49,452 bases of DNA from Spirochaetaceae bacterium (GCA_031279285.1 JAITIR010000047.1:1-49452); one strand, 5' to 3'. Shown: positions 15,792 through 25,857, numbered from the stretch's first letter. The notes: generated from the letters alone by a model not told the origin. Program-made: numbers and translations.

Positions 15792-16922
15792 ATGGATACG
15801 ATCAAGTTTGATACAAGCAACGCGGATTCCCAGGGGACAAGGGTCGAGCCCCTCTCTCCCGCCGCCTTTGACGCCGAAAAATACGCCGGCTATGCCGCGG
15901 CGCTTGATGAAAAATGCGCCCGTTTTAGGGATTCGAGTGAAGGAATTCTGGTACACCGGCGTTTCCGGGTTCCCGAAGTTTTCGCGGGGAAATGCGGGGA
16001 CATGGAGCTTTCCCTCAGCCTCCAGCTTTCCGCCCTGCAAAGCAGCGTGGACTACGCTATGGACGTTCCCAATTTCCTTGAACCCTGGTACGGTATAGGC
16101 GCTGTTCCCGCCGCCTACGGCGCGGATTACGTGTGGAACGGCGATCTGGCGCCCGCAACCATGCCGCTTTTTAAAACTGTTGACGAAGCTCTTGCCGCCG
16201 AACCTAAGGAAATAGAAGAAACTCCCGTGGGACGGCACATTCTTGAAATGATAGAATATTTTATGGAAAGTACAGGCGGCAAAATTCCCATTTCCCTTTC
16301 CGATGTCCAATCACCCCTTGATTCGACGGCCGCCCTGATCGAGACCTCCGAGTTTTATATGGCCTGCCTGGAGGACCCCGATTCCGTAAAAAAACTTCTT
16401 GAACGCATAACGAATCTTACAGTCAGATTCTGCAAAAAGCAGGCCGCTATGATCGGGGAGCAGCTTGTGTTTCCCGGACATGGCTTTTCATCTTCAAGGA
16501 ATTTTTCCGGAATGGGATTCAGCGATGACAACTCCATCATGCTTTCGCCCAAAACCCATGAGGAAATATGCGGCGATTCGATGGTTCGTTTTGGCCAGGC
16601 TTTCGGCGGTTTCGCCTTTCACTGCTGCGGAAACTGGTCGAAAAAAACCGAAACTGTCAAAGCCCTGAGCGGCGTCAAAACCGTCGACGGGGCGTTTACC
16701 ATCAGAACCGATCCTTCACCTAACCCGGTTGCGCCCTTTCGGGATTCCTTTGCCGGTTCGGGCATCTGCGTCAATGCCCGTATGGTGGGAAGCCGCGAAG
16801 AGGTTATCGAAAAGGTTAGGGAACTTCAAAAGCCGGGAATGAAACTGATCATTGTTACCTATTGCGAAAGCAGTGAAGAACAGAAAAAAATCCATGAGGC
16901 CATACATGAGAGTATATGCTGA
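15792..16922 (+). CDS. URO-D/MtaA-fold protein, first of two
   Basis: 376 residues of the uroporphyrinogen-decarboxylase superfamily, which includes the corrinoid:CoM methyltransferases MtaA/MtbA/CmuA-C as well as true HemE. The segment FHCCGNW resembles the HxCGN zinc motif of the methyltransferase branch. HemE's N-terminal arginine signature is not seen, so heme synthesis is unlikely. Residues 1-60 form an unusual N-terminal extension. It lies behind a TRAP transporter for a probable organic acid and is followed, with a 17-base overlap, by a second member. A role in methyl or carboxyl transfer on the imported compound is a reasonable guess. No corrinoid-binding or MttB-like partner is nearby. 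Confidence 0.8.
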   Translation: MDTIKFDTSNADSQGTRVEPLSPAAFDAEKYAGYAAALDEKCARFRDSSEGILVHRRFRVPEVFAGKCGDMELSLSLQLSALQSSVDYAMDVPNFLEPWYGIGAVPAAYGADYVWNGDLAPATMPLFKTVDEALAAEPKEIEETPVGRHILEMIEYFMESTGGKIPISLSDVQSPLDSTAALIETSEFYMACLEDPDSVKKLLERITNLTVRFCKKQAAMIGEQLVFPGHGFSSSRNFSGMGFSDDNSIMLSPKTHEEICGDSMVRFGQAFGGFAFHCCGNWSKKTETVKALSGVKTVDGAFTIRTDPSPNPVAPFRDSFAGSGICVNARMVGSREEVIEKVRELQKPGMKLIIVTYCESSEEQKKIHEAIHESIC

Positions 16923-17976
16923 CAAACTCCTTCCTGTGGAACTTGTATTCTCGCCCCAGTGGTGGTACAGGCAGGCAGGCATCACCTTTGATCGGGACTT
17001 TTTCTTCCACCCCGCGCGTAGGGTGGAGGACGAGCGTAAAATGGAAAAGCTGCTTTACGAAAAGTGGGGCGGATACGGACTCGGTAATGACCGCGACAAG
17101 AACCGGCCGGAGCAGGGAGCGGTGCATCTGGCATCGGGCTACCTGCTTTCCGAAATGATGGGCTGTAAAGTTGAATACCGCGAGGCGGCGCCGCCCCAGG
17201 TAATCTGCCGCTACATGAAAGAAATGGACTGTCGTCCGGCGGAGGGCGCCTTTGAAAGCGATACTTTCAAAGCCTTCAGCGGTATGCGGGAAAAGCTTAA
17301 AACAAAATACGGCCATGTCACGGGTGACGTAAACTGGAGCGGCATCCTTAACCTGGCCATCGACCTGAGAGGTCCTGAAGTTTTTGAGGACATGGCCGAA
17401 GAACACGAAAAGAGCAAAGCCTTCTTTAATTCCATCGCCGCCATGATAGAGAAATTTACCGACGGCCTTCAGGAGAACGCGAACTCAACATCGGTTTCGG
17501 TGAACCGGAACGTAGCCCATCTTGATATGCCTGTTCTGCTACATTCCGAATGTTCCCTCACAATGATCTCTGAAAGTATGTACCGGGAGTATATTCTGCC
17601 GCATGATCTCAGGTGGAGCCGAAAGAAGGTTCCTTTCGGCATTCATTACTGCGGCCCCGATCCTCAACGTTTCGCGGCAGTCTTCGCGGAGATACCTGAT
17701 CTCGCTTTCCTTGACCTTGGCTACGGCGGAGACGTTGCAGTGATCCGCAAATATCTTCCGAATACCTTTCTCAACATCAGGCTCAGCCCCGTAGAGATCG
17801 CCCGCAACGGTCCTGTAGAGGTGAGGGAAACAGTGATCCGGCTGGTCAGGCAGTCTGCCGACTACAGGCTTACCGGTATCTGCTGCATCAATATGGACGA
17901 TACTGTTAAAGACGAAAACGTGGACGCGATTTTCGAGGCACGGAAGGAACTGCTGGAAGAAATCGGCGCTTTATAG
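16906..17976 (+). CDS. URO-D/MtaA-fold protein, second of two
   Basis: 356 residues from ATG 16906, with GAGG six bases upstream. The start lies 17 bases inside the previous gene, so the two are probably translationally coupled. A longer in-frame version starting at 16852 overlaps more and has no Shine-Dalgarno. The superfamily segment IHYCGPDP (zinc-type His and Cys) and the C-terminal NIRLSPVEIARNGPVEV are visible. The protein is divergent from the first copy: one ends its zinc motif in CGNW and the other in CGPD, so they are paralogues of old standing, not a recent duplication. They may form a hetero-complex or catalyse successive steps. The substrate is unknown. Confidence 0.78.
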   Translation: MRVYADKLLPVELVFSPQWWYRQAGITFDRDFFFHPARRVEDERKMEKLLYEKWGGYGLGNDRDKNRPEQGAVHLASGYLLSEMMGCKVEYREAAPPQVICRYMKEMDCRPAEGAFESDTFKAFSGMREKLKTKYGHVTGDVNWSGILNLAIDLRGPEVFEDMAEEHEKSKAFFNSIAAMIEKFTDGLQENANSTSVSVNRNVAHLDMPVLLHSECSLTMISESMYREYILPHDLRWSRKKVPFGIHYCGPDPQRFAAVFAEIPDLAFLDLGYGGDVAVIRKYLPNTFLNIRLSPVEIARNGPVEVRETVIRLVRQSADYRLTGICCINMDDTVKDENVDAIFEARKELLEEIGAL

Positions 17977-18054
17977 AGCTTTCCATGAAAGTACAGCTTT
18001 CGTAATGTAACGTCGCCGACGGCCTTGTCGAAGCATGGAACCAGGAGGCGCACC

Positions 18055-18066
18055 GGCGCTTGCGCC
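18055..18066. repeat. GC-rich palindrome with 2-nt centre in the gapA spacer
   Basis: GGCGC-TT-GCGCC is perfect over 5 bp, and CGTCGCCGACG (18011-18021) lies nearby. Apart from these and the terminator at 18136-18170, the 228 bases between the second URO-D gene and gapA (17977-18204) hold nothing I can recognise. Confidence 0.35.
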
Positions 18067-18135
18067 AACCCCTCAGCGGTTTAACATGACGTTTTAAAAG
18101 ATCACGTTTGCGGTATGAAATGCGGCGTTTACAAC

Positions 18136-18170
18136 AAGAAAGCCCCGCGCTTTTCACGTGGGGCTTTCTT
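18136..18170. terminator. Bidirectional terminator between the URO-D operon and gapA
   Basis: An 11-bp perfect stem (AAGAAAGCCCC at 18136-18146, GGGGCTTTCTT at 18160-18170) with further pairing inside the loop. A/T-rich tracts on both flanks let it serve the plus-strand operon and the minus-strand gapA. It lies 34 bases from the gapA stop. Confidence 0.75.
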
Positions 18171-18204
18171 TCAGGTATGTCTTGTGGAAGCCGACAGTTG
18201 GGAG

Positions 18205-19586
<1,382 letters not shown>

Positions 19587-19610
19587 CGCAAATATTTATA
19601 TTATAACAAC

Positions 19611-19664
19611 TTGTCAAAACGTATTGGTGTTGACAAAATTTGGCATATTTATTGCTGTATAAAT
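19611..19664 (+). promoter_or_regulatory. Regulatory region of hsp20 with inverted repeat
   Basis: TTGTCAA (19611-19617) and TTGACAA (19630-19636) form a 7-bp inverted repeat with a 12-base gap. The right arm contains a TTGACA -35 candidate. TATAAA follows at 19658-19663, but with a non-standard 22-base spacing from it. No CIRCE (TTAGCACTC-N9-GAGTGCTAA) is present, so the heat-shock control is not HrcA-type. Confidence 0.4.
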
Positions 19665-19790
19665 AACGTAAGTACAAGCTGAGGGTAGGAAGTATTCCGG
19701 CCTTTTGGCGTGGAAAGCCATGGCGTGTTTGCGCCATGAATTTATAAAAACCGAATCAAAAAGCGGGATTCAAAAATTTGGAGGTTCAGT

Positions 19791-20243
19791 ATGAAATCTT
19801 TAACATTGCACAGGCCCATGGAACTTGGGCAAACGATGGTTGACATCAATCATTTTATGGAGTCGGTCTTCGGCGAATCGCCGTTCAGCCGCTCGCAATC
19901 TGAAATGAAGGGAATGTACCCCAGTGTTGACATCCACGAAACAAATGATGCCTACCATATTGAGGCGGATCTTCCCGGCTGCGACGAAAAGGACATCGAA
20001 CTGACGGTTGACAGTGGCGTCCTCACGATACAGTCGAAAAAGGAAGTTAAATCGGAAAAAAATAACGACAGCAAGAACTACATCATCCGTGAAAGGCAGC
20101 TTGATATATTCAGCCGCTCGTTCAAACTGCCGGACAACGCTGACAGCGAGAATATTTCCGCTTCATTCAGAAACGGCCTGCTCTCACTTACGATCAAGAA
20201 GCGGGCCGAGGCGCAGAAGCGCATCATCAACATAGGAAAGTAA
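19791..20243 (+). CDS. Small heat-shock protein, Hsp20/alpha-crystallin family
   Basis: 150 residues, the standard length. The alpha-crystallin domain spans about residues 40-140, with DIHETNDAYHIEADLPGCDE at its start. The core motif has a conserved arginine and ends GLLSLTIKKR in place of the usual GVLxV. Hsp20 proteins form large oligomers that hold unfolding proteins without ATP. ATG at 19791 follows TTGGAGG. The gene has its own terminator at 20259-20296. Confidence 0.95.
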   Translation: MKSLTLHRPMELGQTMVDINHFMESVFGESPFSRSQSEMKGMYPSVDIHETNDAYHIEADLPGCDEKDIELTVDSGVLTIQSKKEVKSEKNNDSKNYIIRERQLDIFSRSFKLPDNADSENISASFRNGLLSLTIKKRAEAQKRIINIGK

Positions 20244-20258
20244 AGCATTGTACCAATG

Positions 20259-20296
20259 TGGAGGGTTGGCTGCGCCGGCCCTCCATAATTTTTTTG
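20259..20296 (+). terminator. Rho-independent terminator of hsp20
   Basis: A 12-bp stem (20259-20270/20274-20285, two G-U pairs) with a 3-nt loop is followed by TAATTTTTTT. It is one of the best terminators in the window and separates hsp20 from the motility cluster. Confidence 0.85.
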
Positions 20297-20387
20297 GCAG
20301 CCCGCCACGCGGGGAATGGCGTAAATTCTTAATTCCGTTATATTTCTTACCGATAATCTCTACAGGTGTATTTTCGGGAGATAATAG

Positions 20388-21272
20388 ATGGAAGATCAGG
20401 CTGAACAGTTGAGGGAGTTGGTACGCGCTAAAGAGGGCAGCATAGATAGGTTGCCACAACGAACCACCAAATCAAAAAAAGCACGTATAATAACGGTTGC
20501 AAGCGGCAAAGGAGGCGTAGGGAAGACCAATTTATCGGTGAATATGGCCCTCGCCTACGCTCGCATAGGCAAAAAGGTTATAGTCATGGACGCAGATTTG
20601 GGGCTTGCCAATGTGAACGTGATGCTCAAAATGATACCTAAATGGAACCTGTACCATGTGATCCGCAAACAAAAAACCATGCGTGAAATCCTGCTGGAAA
20701 CCGAGTACGGTATAAGTATCGTGGCCGGTGCGTCCGGTTTTTCAAAAATTGCAAACCTGAGTGGTGAACAACGTACAAGCTTTATTGAAGAATTGGAAAC
20801 CCTCTCCAGCGCCGACATCATAATTATAGATACGAGCGCAGGCGTTTCCAGCAATGTACTTGACTTCATCGCGGTGGCGGATGACGTTGTCATTATTACA
20901 ACCCCGGAGCCGACGGCGATTACCGACGCTTACGGGATTGTCAAAATAATCGCTACCGAAATTGAAAGCATAGAAATGGGGCTTAAACTTGTTGTAAACC
21001 GTGTTCATAATGTAACTGACGCCAAAAAAGTGGCGGACCGTATGATTGTCATTACCGGACAATTTTTGAATGTTAAGCTGGAGTACCTTGGCTTCATATA
21101 CGATGATATGGCTGTTTCGCAGGCAGTGCTTAAGCAGCGGCCTTTTATGGTGGATTCGCCCAGGAGCAAGGCGGCGCAGTGCGTTCAGCATATAGTGGGA
21201 CGCATGGAAAAAACCGAATTCCGCGATGGAGGTGGGTTTAGCAATATGGTCAGGCGAATTTTGGATAAATAG
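20388..21272 (+). CDS. flhG: FlhG/YlxH (FleN) MinD-like ATPase controlling flagellar number and placement
   Basis: 294 residues. The deviant Walker A ASGKGGVGKTN (about residues 37-47) follows an N-terminal amphipathic/basic stretch (QLRELVRAKEGSI) that in FlhG proteins contacts the FlhF GTPase. VMDADLGLANV and DIIIIDTSAG are the Walker A' and B motifs, and TTPEPTAITDAYG is typical of the FlhG subgroup. It works at the cell pole with FlhF to limit the number of flagella, here periplasmic flagella. Unlike the usual treponemal order, flhF and flhA are not immediately upstream; hsp20 is. ATG at 20388 follows GGGAGA. Confidence 0.93.
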   Translation: MEDQAEQLRELVRAKEGSIDRLPQRTTKSKKARIITVASGKGGVGKTNLSVNMALAYARIGKKVIVMDADLGLANVNVMLKMIPKWNLYHVIRKQKTMREILLETEYGISIVAGASGFSKIANLSGEQRTSFIEELETLSSADIIIIDTSAGVSSNVLDFIAVADDVVIITTPEPTAITDAYGIVKIIATEIESIEMGLKLVVNRVHNVTDAKKVADRMIVITGQFLNVKLEYLGFIYDDMAVSQAVLKQRPFMVDSPRSKAAQCVQHIVGRMEKTEFRDGGGFSNMVRRILDK

Positions 21273-21319
21273 TACGGGAACGTGTTTTTCCGTATCATGT
21301 AATGATTTGGGGATAATAT

Positions 21320-22072
21320 TTGTTTAATCCTATGTTGGCTGGTATAATTGCCGGCGGCGCTTTTTTAATCTCTTTTATACTGGGGCTCTTTGGAAAAACG
21401 CCTTTTTTTACAGTATTTCTGCGGGCGTTGGCTTTTTCTGGGTGTTTTTTTGGCATAGTTGCCGGAATCTATTTTTTGTACAACAAATTTTTACTGTCGT
21501 ATGAAACGGACGAAAAAGAACCTGTAGATGAAGGCCGGGTTGGTCAAAATATTGATTATTCTTTAGGTGATGATAACGATTGGCTCAACAATTTTGACAA
21601 CATTGAAGATGGCAGGATGCCCGAAGATATCTCAAAGATAAACGGCGGCGATGTGGAAAAGTCACAGGATATTCAAAGCGACGTCGAGGAGCAGCCTTCC
21701 GAGGCAGATGTTCTTACCGGTGAAGAAAAAACCACTGCCTTGAAGGAGACGCCAGAGGTACTAGCACAAAGTAACGATAACGGGTACAGTGTAGGTGGAG
21801 ATTCGTTGTTGCCGCAAAAAAAGGCCGGCGCTTTCTCTCAGGATGGCTATGATATGGATATGAGCGTCTTTGTAGCCGGTGCGTCTGGTACAGAAGACGA
21901 TAGCTATCCACAAAGGGGGGCGACGTCAAGTTCGCCGGGTCCTATTATGAATGAAGGAACGGTCGATATGTCGGTAGAGCGAAGAACCGGTAAACCGGAT
22001 TTGGGGTTTGATGTAGACGGGAAAAAGATGGCTGGCGCTATTCAATCTTTACTTAAAAAGGACTTGGGATAG
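21320..22072 (+). CDS. Membrane protein between flhG and fliA, hypothetical
   Basis: 250 residues. Two hydrophobic segments near the N-terminus (MLAGIIAGGAFLISFILGLF and FLRALAFSGCFFGIVAGIYF) are followed by a long, acidic, low-complexity cytoplasmic tail. The C-terminus is compact and conserved-looking (KPDLGFDVDGKKMAGAIQSL). In treponemes a gene of this kind sits between the FlhG and the WhiG/FliA sigma-factor genes, so a motility function is likely but unknown. The start is TTG at 21320, with GGGG upstream. Confidence 0.75.
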   Translation: MFNPMLAGIIAGGAFLISFILGLFGKTPFFTVFLRALAFSGCFFGIVAGIYFLYNKFLLSYETDEKEPVDEGRVGQNIDYSLGDDNDWLNNFDNIEDGRMPEDISKINGGDVEKSQDIQSDVEEQPSEADVLTGEEKTTALKETPEVLAQSNDNGYSVGGDSLLPQKKAGAFSQDGYDMDMSVFVAGASGTEDDSYPQRGATSSSPGPIMNEGTVDMSVERRTGKPDLGFDVDGKKMAGAIQSLLKKDLG

Positions 22073-22076
22073 GTTT

Positions 22077-22865
22077 ATGGTTAGATCCCTTCTGGATGAA
22101 AAATCAGAAGAAGAACTTTGGCAGGAGTACCGCCAAAATAAAGATCCAAAGATTCGCGACACCTTCATAAGGCAGTATGCTCCGTTGGTAAAGTATGTTG
22201 CAGGTAAAGTGTACGATGGTATGCCGTCTACAGTGGAATTTGACGATCTGGTCAGCTACGGTACCTTTGGCCTTTTGGACGCTATCGAAAAATTCGATTT
22301 GGCGCAGAATGTTAAGTTCAAAACCTACGCGGTTGTCCGTATCAGAGGCGCGATATTCGATGAGTTGCGTTCGACCGACTGGGTCCCCCGCTCCGTCCGG
22401 CAGAAAATACGTGAAGTCGAAGAAGCGATCAGTTCACTGGAAGCCCAGCACGGCCGCCCTGTAAGCGATCAAGAGGTCGCCGCCTACCTCAGGATGAACG
22501 AGGATGAATATATAAAAACCATTGTCAAAATATCCGGCACTTCCGTCCTGTCGTTAAACGATGTATGGTTTTCCGGTGATGAAAACGACAAAATGTCTAT
22601 CCAGGACAGCATCGAAGGGCCCGAAACTCTTAAACCTGATGTAGAGGTTGAACGCAAGGAAATACGCAGGATAGTATACGACGTTATCAATCAACTGCCC
22701 GAAAAAGAAAAAAAAATTATCATTCTGTACCATTATGAAGATTTAACCCTTAAAGAAATAGGCCAGGTTTTGGAGATTACCGAATCGCGGGTCTCTCAAC
22801 TGCACACCAAGGCTATGCTCCGAATACGCTCAAAATTAACGAATGTACGCAAGGGTATAATGTAG
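22077..22865 (+). CDS. fliA: FliA/WhiG-family flagellar sigma factor
   Basis: 262 residues. Region 2 is seen in FDDLVSYGTFGLLDAIEKFD and the neighbouring KFKTYAVVRIRGAIFDELR. Region 3 follows (DWVPRSVRQKIREVEEA). Region 4 has the helix-turn-helix LTLKEIGQVLEITESRVSQL. The family directs RNA polymerase to late flagellar promoters (TAAA-N15-GCCGATAA type). ATG at 22077 is four bases after the upstream stop. It is co-transcribed with flhG and fapA. I did not find a clear sigma-28 promoter in front of flaA or the receptor gene in this window. Confidence 0.94.
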   Translation: MVRSLLDEKSEEELWQEYRQNKDPKIRDTFIRQYAPLVKYVAGKVYDGMPSTVEFDDLVSYGTFGLLDAIEKFDLAQNVKFKTYAVVRIRGAIFDELRSTDWVPRSVRQKIREVEEAISSLEAQHGRPVSDQEVAAYLRMNEDEYIKTIVKISGTSVLSLNDVWFSGDENDKMSIQDSIEGPETLKPDVEVERKEIRRIVYDVINQLPEKEKKIIILYHYEDLTLKEIGQVLEITESRVSQLHTKAMLRIRSKLTNVRKGIM

Positions 22866-22876
22866 AGAGGACAGGT

Positions 22877-24826
22877 TTGGTTGATTTTGCCGGCTTACAG
22901 GCGGCCGTAAAAGAACGCCTGGAAGTAGACAGTGCCATTACCGCTGTTGAGACTGAAGGATCAACGCTGGAGGCTGCCATATCGGAAGCGGCTACGTTGC
23001 TTGGCATCCCGCTCCGGTATATTGAATACGAAATAATTGAAAAACGTACATCCATATTTGGCATAGGTGAAAATATTTGCAAGATACGCGCCTATCAACG
23101 TAGCGGAATTGAAGTTGAAAGTGAACGCATTGATGAAGAAATTTATGAGGATACTGAAGAAGCAAGCGATCTGGAAGAAGATATTGACGGCCAGGTCTTT
23201 GTGCAATGCCGCCGCGATGGTGTATACATGAAGATTACCGCCCCCACTGGCAGTGGCGAAAGTGCGGGCAAGTCCACGGCCCTGCATATTTTGAACAGGC
23301 GCGGCATTAAGTTTTTTGATACTGACCTGATAAACGATCTGTTTAAGTTGCCGGAGACAGATTATGTCCGTGTGGCGGATTTTCAAAATATACCTCGCAA
23401 TGATAGTACGGTAACTGTTGAGATTTCCGATCAGGAAACAAGGGCTTTTATAAAAATAAGCCCGCCAAAGCCGGGCGGCTGTGATTTTTCTTATGAAGAC
23501 TACCGCCGAATTTTAATTGATAACGGAGTTGTCTATAGCATAAATGAAGAACTGTTGCGATCGCTTGCCGACAGACCTGTTTACAAAGAAAAAATTTGCA
23601 TCGCAACTTCAACAAAACCCATTGACGGAATGAATTCATACCTTGATTACTTTTTTGAAACTGATCCCGGCAGAGTAAGACTTTCGGAAAGCGCTGACGG
23701 CAAAGTTAATTTTAAAGAATTAAACATAATTCAAAATGTAATGAAGGATCAAAAACTTGCAAAGTTGAATCATGCCGAAAAGGGCCGTCCCGGCCATACC
23801 GTGACAGGAAAATTCTTACCGGCTCACGATGGCAAGGATTTTCCCGTTACGCTTGGCAAGAATGTCCGTTTTGCCGAAGATGGCGTTACAATTCTTGCCG
23901 ATATTAACGGCCAGGCCCTTATATCAAACGGAAAAATAAACGTTGAATCGGTCTATACGATTGACGGTTCAGTCGATCTCAAAACGGGAAATATTCTTTT
24001 CCTTGGAAACGTTATTGTAACCGGTAACGTTGAGGAAGGGTTTTCTGTAAAGGCTTCCGGAAATATTGAGATTTACGGGCTGGCCGACAAGGCTACGCTT
24101 ACCGCTGAAGGCGATATAATTGTGAGACAGGGCATTACCGGCAAAAAGGATGAACATGTCAGCGCGGGGCGTTCGATTTGGGCAAAGTTTATTGAAAACG
24201 CGTCAGTATCGGCAGGTTCAATGGTCGTTGTATCGGACGGAATCCTTAATTCAACAATAGATGCCGGAAAATGTGTAATCTGCCAGGGAAAGCGCGCCGC
24301 GATCATAGGCGGGCATCTGCGCGCCGTCGAAGAAATCACCGCAAAGTCTTTGGGCAGCCCTTCCGGTAATACGGAAACCATCTGCGAAGTTGGTACCGAT
24401 CCTAAGAAAAAATCACAGCGTGTAGCCCTTGAAGAACAAAAACTCGAATTGTTAAACGAACTTGAAAGTATTAATCTCGATATAAGAACCCTGAACGGTA
24501 TAAAACAGCAGCGTAACGGTTTGCCGGAGGACAAAGAGGTCTATCTGCGGGAATTGATTGAAAACAGCGCAAGAAAAAATGAAACGTTAAAAAAAATAAA
24601 CAATGATATTAACGAAATAAATACCTTTTTACAAAACCTGCCTACGATTGGCCGTGTATCCGCCTCGGCCAAAATACATTCCGGTGTAGTTATCGTTATT
24701 CGCGATATAAAACGCGCCATAAACAGTGAATACAAGGCGTCTACATTTATTTTGGAAAATGGTTTGATACGCGCCATAAGCTATATTGAACCAAATGCCG
24801 ATTTACAGCAGAGGGCGGTAAGGTAA
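22877..24826 (+). CDS. FapA (DUF342) polymer-like beta-helix protein with Jag-N domain
   Basis: 649 residues. The N-terminal Jag-N domain (about 30-75, EAAISEAATLLGIPLRYIEY, ending with the FGIGENICKIRAY turn) leads to the DUF342/FapA core with many short beta rungs (GNILFLGNVIVTGNVEEGF, ASGNIEIYGLADKATLTAEG). A C-terminal coiled coil (QRVALEEQKLELLNELESI onward) follows. The family often sits next to flagellar and chemotaxis genes, but its molecular role is unsettled. TTG at 22877 with GAGAGG six bases upstream is the start. The stop overlaps the next ATG by one base. Confidence 0.88.
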   Translation: MVDFAGLQAAVKERLEVDSAITAVETEGSTLEAAISEAATLLGIPLRYIEYEIIEKRTSIFGIGENICKIRAYQRSGIEVESERIDEEIYEDTEEASDLEEDIDGQVFVQCRRDGVYMKITAPTGSGESAGKSTALHILNRRGIKFFDTDLINDLFKLPETDYVRVADFQNIPRNDSTVTVEISDQETRAFIKISPPKPGGCDFSYEDYRRILIDNGVVYSINEELLRSLADRPVYKEKICIATSTKPIDGMNSYLDYFFETDPGRVRLSESADGKVNFKELNIIQNVMKDQKLAKLNHAEKGRPGHTVTGKFLPAHDGKDFPVTLGKNVRFAEDGVTILADINGQALISNGKINVESVYTIDGSVDLKTGNILFLGNVIVTGNVEEGFSVKASGNIEIYGLADKATLTAEGDIIVRQGITGKKDEHVSAGRSIWAKFIENASVSAGSMVVVSDGILNSTIDAGKCVICQGKRAAIIGGHLRAVEEITAKSLGSPSGNTETICEVGTDPKKKSQRVALEEQKLELLNELESINLDIRTLNGIKQQRNGLPEDKEVYLRELIENSARKNETLKKINNDINEINTFLQNLPTIGRVSASAKIHSGVVIVIRDIKRAINSEYKASTFILENGLIRAISYIEPNADLQQRAVR

Positions 24827-25152
24827 TGGCAATGCAACCGCTCGATCTGCAAATACTTTTTTCCCAGCTCGATTCTGTCGCAAAGGACGCCGCCGCGCAA
24901 AAGGATGGCCTCATGCTGCGCGGGGCAATAAACGCTTCCGTGATTGAAAAAAAAACCGAAGAAAAATCCCGGTCCGTAAATGAAGCGCATGATGCCGAAA
25001 ATGGATTGGAGGCTCTTAATTCAGACAAAAATCAGAATTCAAACAGAAAAAACCTCAAGAAAAAACCGCGTGATGAAGACAGCGGACAAAAAAGGGCAGG
25101 GCAGTTTTTCAAAGACCCCTCACTTGGAAATTATATAGATTTAAGCGGTTGA
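24826..25152 (+). CDS. Small hydrophilic protein after fapA, hypothetical
   Basis: 108 residues, starting at an ATG sharing one base with the fapA stop (TAATG). It is charged and low-complexity in the middle (lysine, glutamate and asparagine rich). The N-terminus MAMQPLDLQILFSQLDSVAK is helical, and the C-terminal FFKDPSLGNYIDLSG looks conserved. It is likely the counterpart of the short treponemal gene that follows the DUF342 gene. No function can be given. Confidence 0.7.
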   Translation: MAMQPLDLQILFSQLDSVAKDAAAQKDGLMLRGAINASVIEKKTEEKSRSVNEAHDAENGLEALNSDKNQNSNRKNLKKKPRDEDSGQKRAGQFFKDPSLGNYIDLSG

Positions 25153-25153
25153 G

Positions 25154-25717
25154 ATGGCTTATATTTTTTCTTCCGCCGCACTTCTTGTCAGTATCGTATC
25201 CTTTTTTGTAATATTCTTTTATGCAAGAAAACGTACCGCCGTAGATAGAATTCCGCCTGAAACTCGGCAGGAAGTGACGAATATTATTAACGAAATTGAC
25301 AGAATTACTGACCGCGACTCGGAGTTAATCGAAGACCGTGTAAGAAAATTAAAGTCTCTGCTGGAAGATATCGACCGTCGTATCGCAGTGCATGAGAATC
25401 AACTGGATAGTTACAAGATTGCCGAAGATAAGAGAAAAAAACTGAATGAAGAAAAAACTGACGCCGCCGTTGAAGCGTACCGCACGCTTGGGAAAAATAT
25501 GCTTGCGTACAAAAGTTTTACGCCGCCGCATCTTACGGTAAGTATAACAGAAAACAGAGCGGCAGCTGACGGGGCGGAGTCCGCAAACGCTGATACAAGT
25601 ATAAAAAAAGCGGCGGAATTATACGCCGCCGGCGTCCCTGTTTACGAAATAGCGAAACGCCTGCACAAAACGGTAGACGAAATAGAAATAGCGCTTTTTT
25701 TATCGTCAAAACATTAA
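25154..25717 (+). CDS. Single-pass membrane protein with coiled coil and HTH-like C-terminus
   Basis: 187 residues. An N-terminal transmembrane helix (FSSAALLVSIVSFFVIFFYA) is followed by a long heptad-rich coiled coil (about 40-115) and a short C-terminal domain, AAELYAAGVPVYEIAKRLHK, which has the pattern of a helix-turn-helix. The architecture resembles the DUF6115/SwrB-like motility proteins of other bacteria. It is the last gene of the flhG cluster, its ATG lying one base after the previous stop. Promoter elements for rpsF start about 45 bases after it. Confidence 0.7.
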   Translation: MAYIFSSAALLVSIVSFFVIFFYARKRTAVDRIPPETRQEVTNIINEIDRITDRDSELIEDRVRKLKSLLEDIDRRIAVHENQLDSYKIAEDKRKKLNEEKTDAAVEAYRTLGKNMLAYKSFTPPHLTVSITENRAAADGAESANADTSIKKAAELYAAGVPVYEIAKRLHKTVDEIEIALFLSSKH

Positions 25718-25762
25718 TTGTAACTGTTCAGTACCCGCGTATGTCGTGCAGGATTGACCTGC

Positions 25763-25832
25763 TTGACGGGGGTCTGGGGAAAGGCTAACATTCAATATCC
25801 CCTTATCCGCGCCTTGATGGAATAGGCGTGGA
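25763..25832 (+). promoter_or_regulatory. rpsF promoter and leader hairpin
   Basis: TTGACG (25763-25768), 17 bases, TAACAT (25786-25791) is the likely promoter of the rpsF operon. Its leader contains an 8-bp hairpin (25806-25813/25825-25832, 11-nt loop TTGATGGAATA) followed by GGAGG at the rpsF start. Many bacteria control rpsF operons by S6:S18 binding to a leader RNA. This hairpin is a candidate, though I cannot show the consensus bulge. Confidence 0.55.
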
Positions 25833-25857
25833 TCATTTTAGTCCGTAAGGAGGACAC

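Noticed and set aside
15792-17976. The two URO-D-fold genes as HemE (heme synthesis)
   Set aside because: They carry methyltransferase-branch zinc-type motifs (HCCGN/HYCGP), sit in a TRAP operon and lack the HemE N-terminal arginine signature.
19600-19790. CIRCE element before hsp20
   Set aside because: The inverted repeat there (TTGTCAA/TTGACAA) does not match the CIRCE sequence or spacing.
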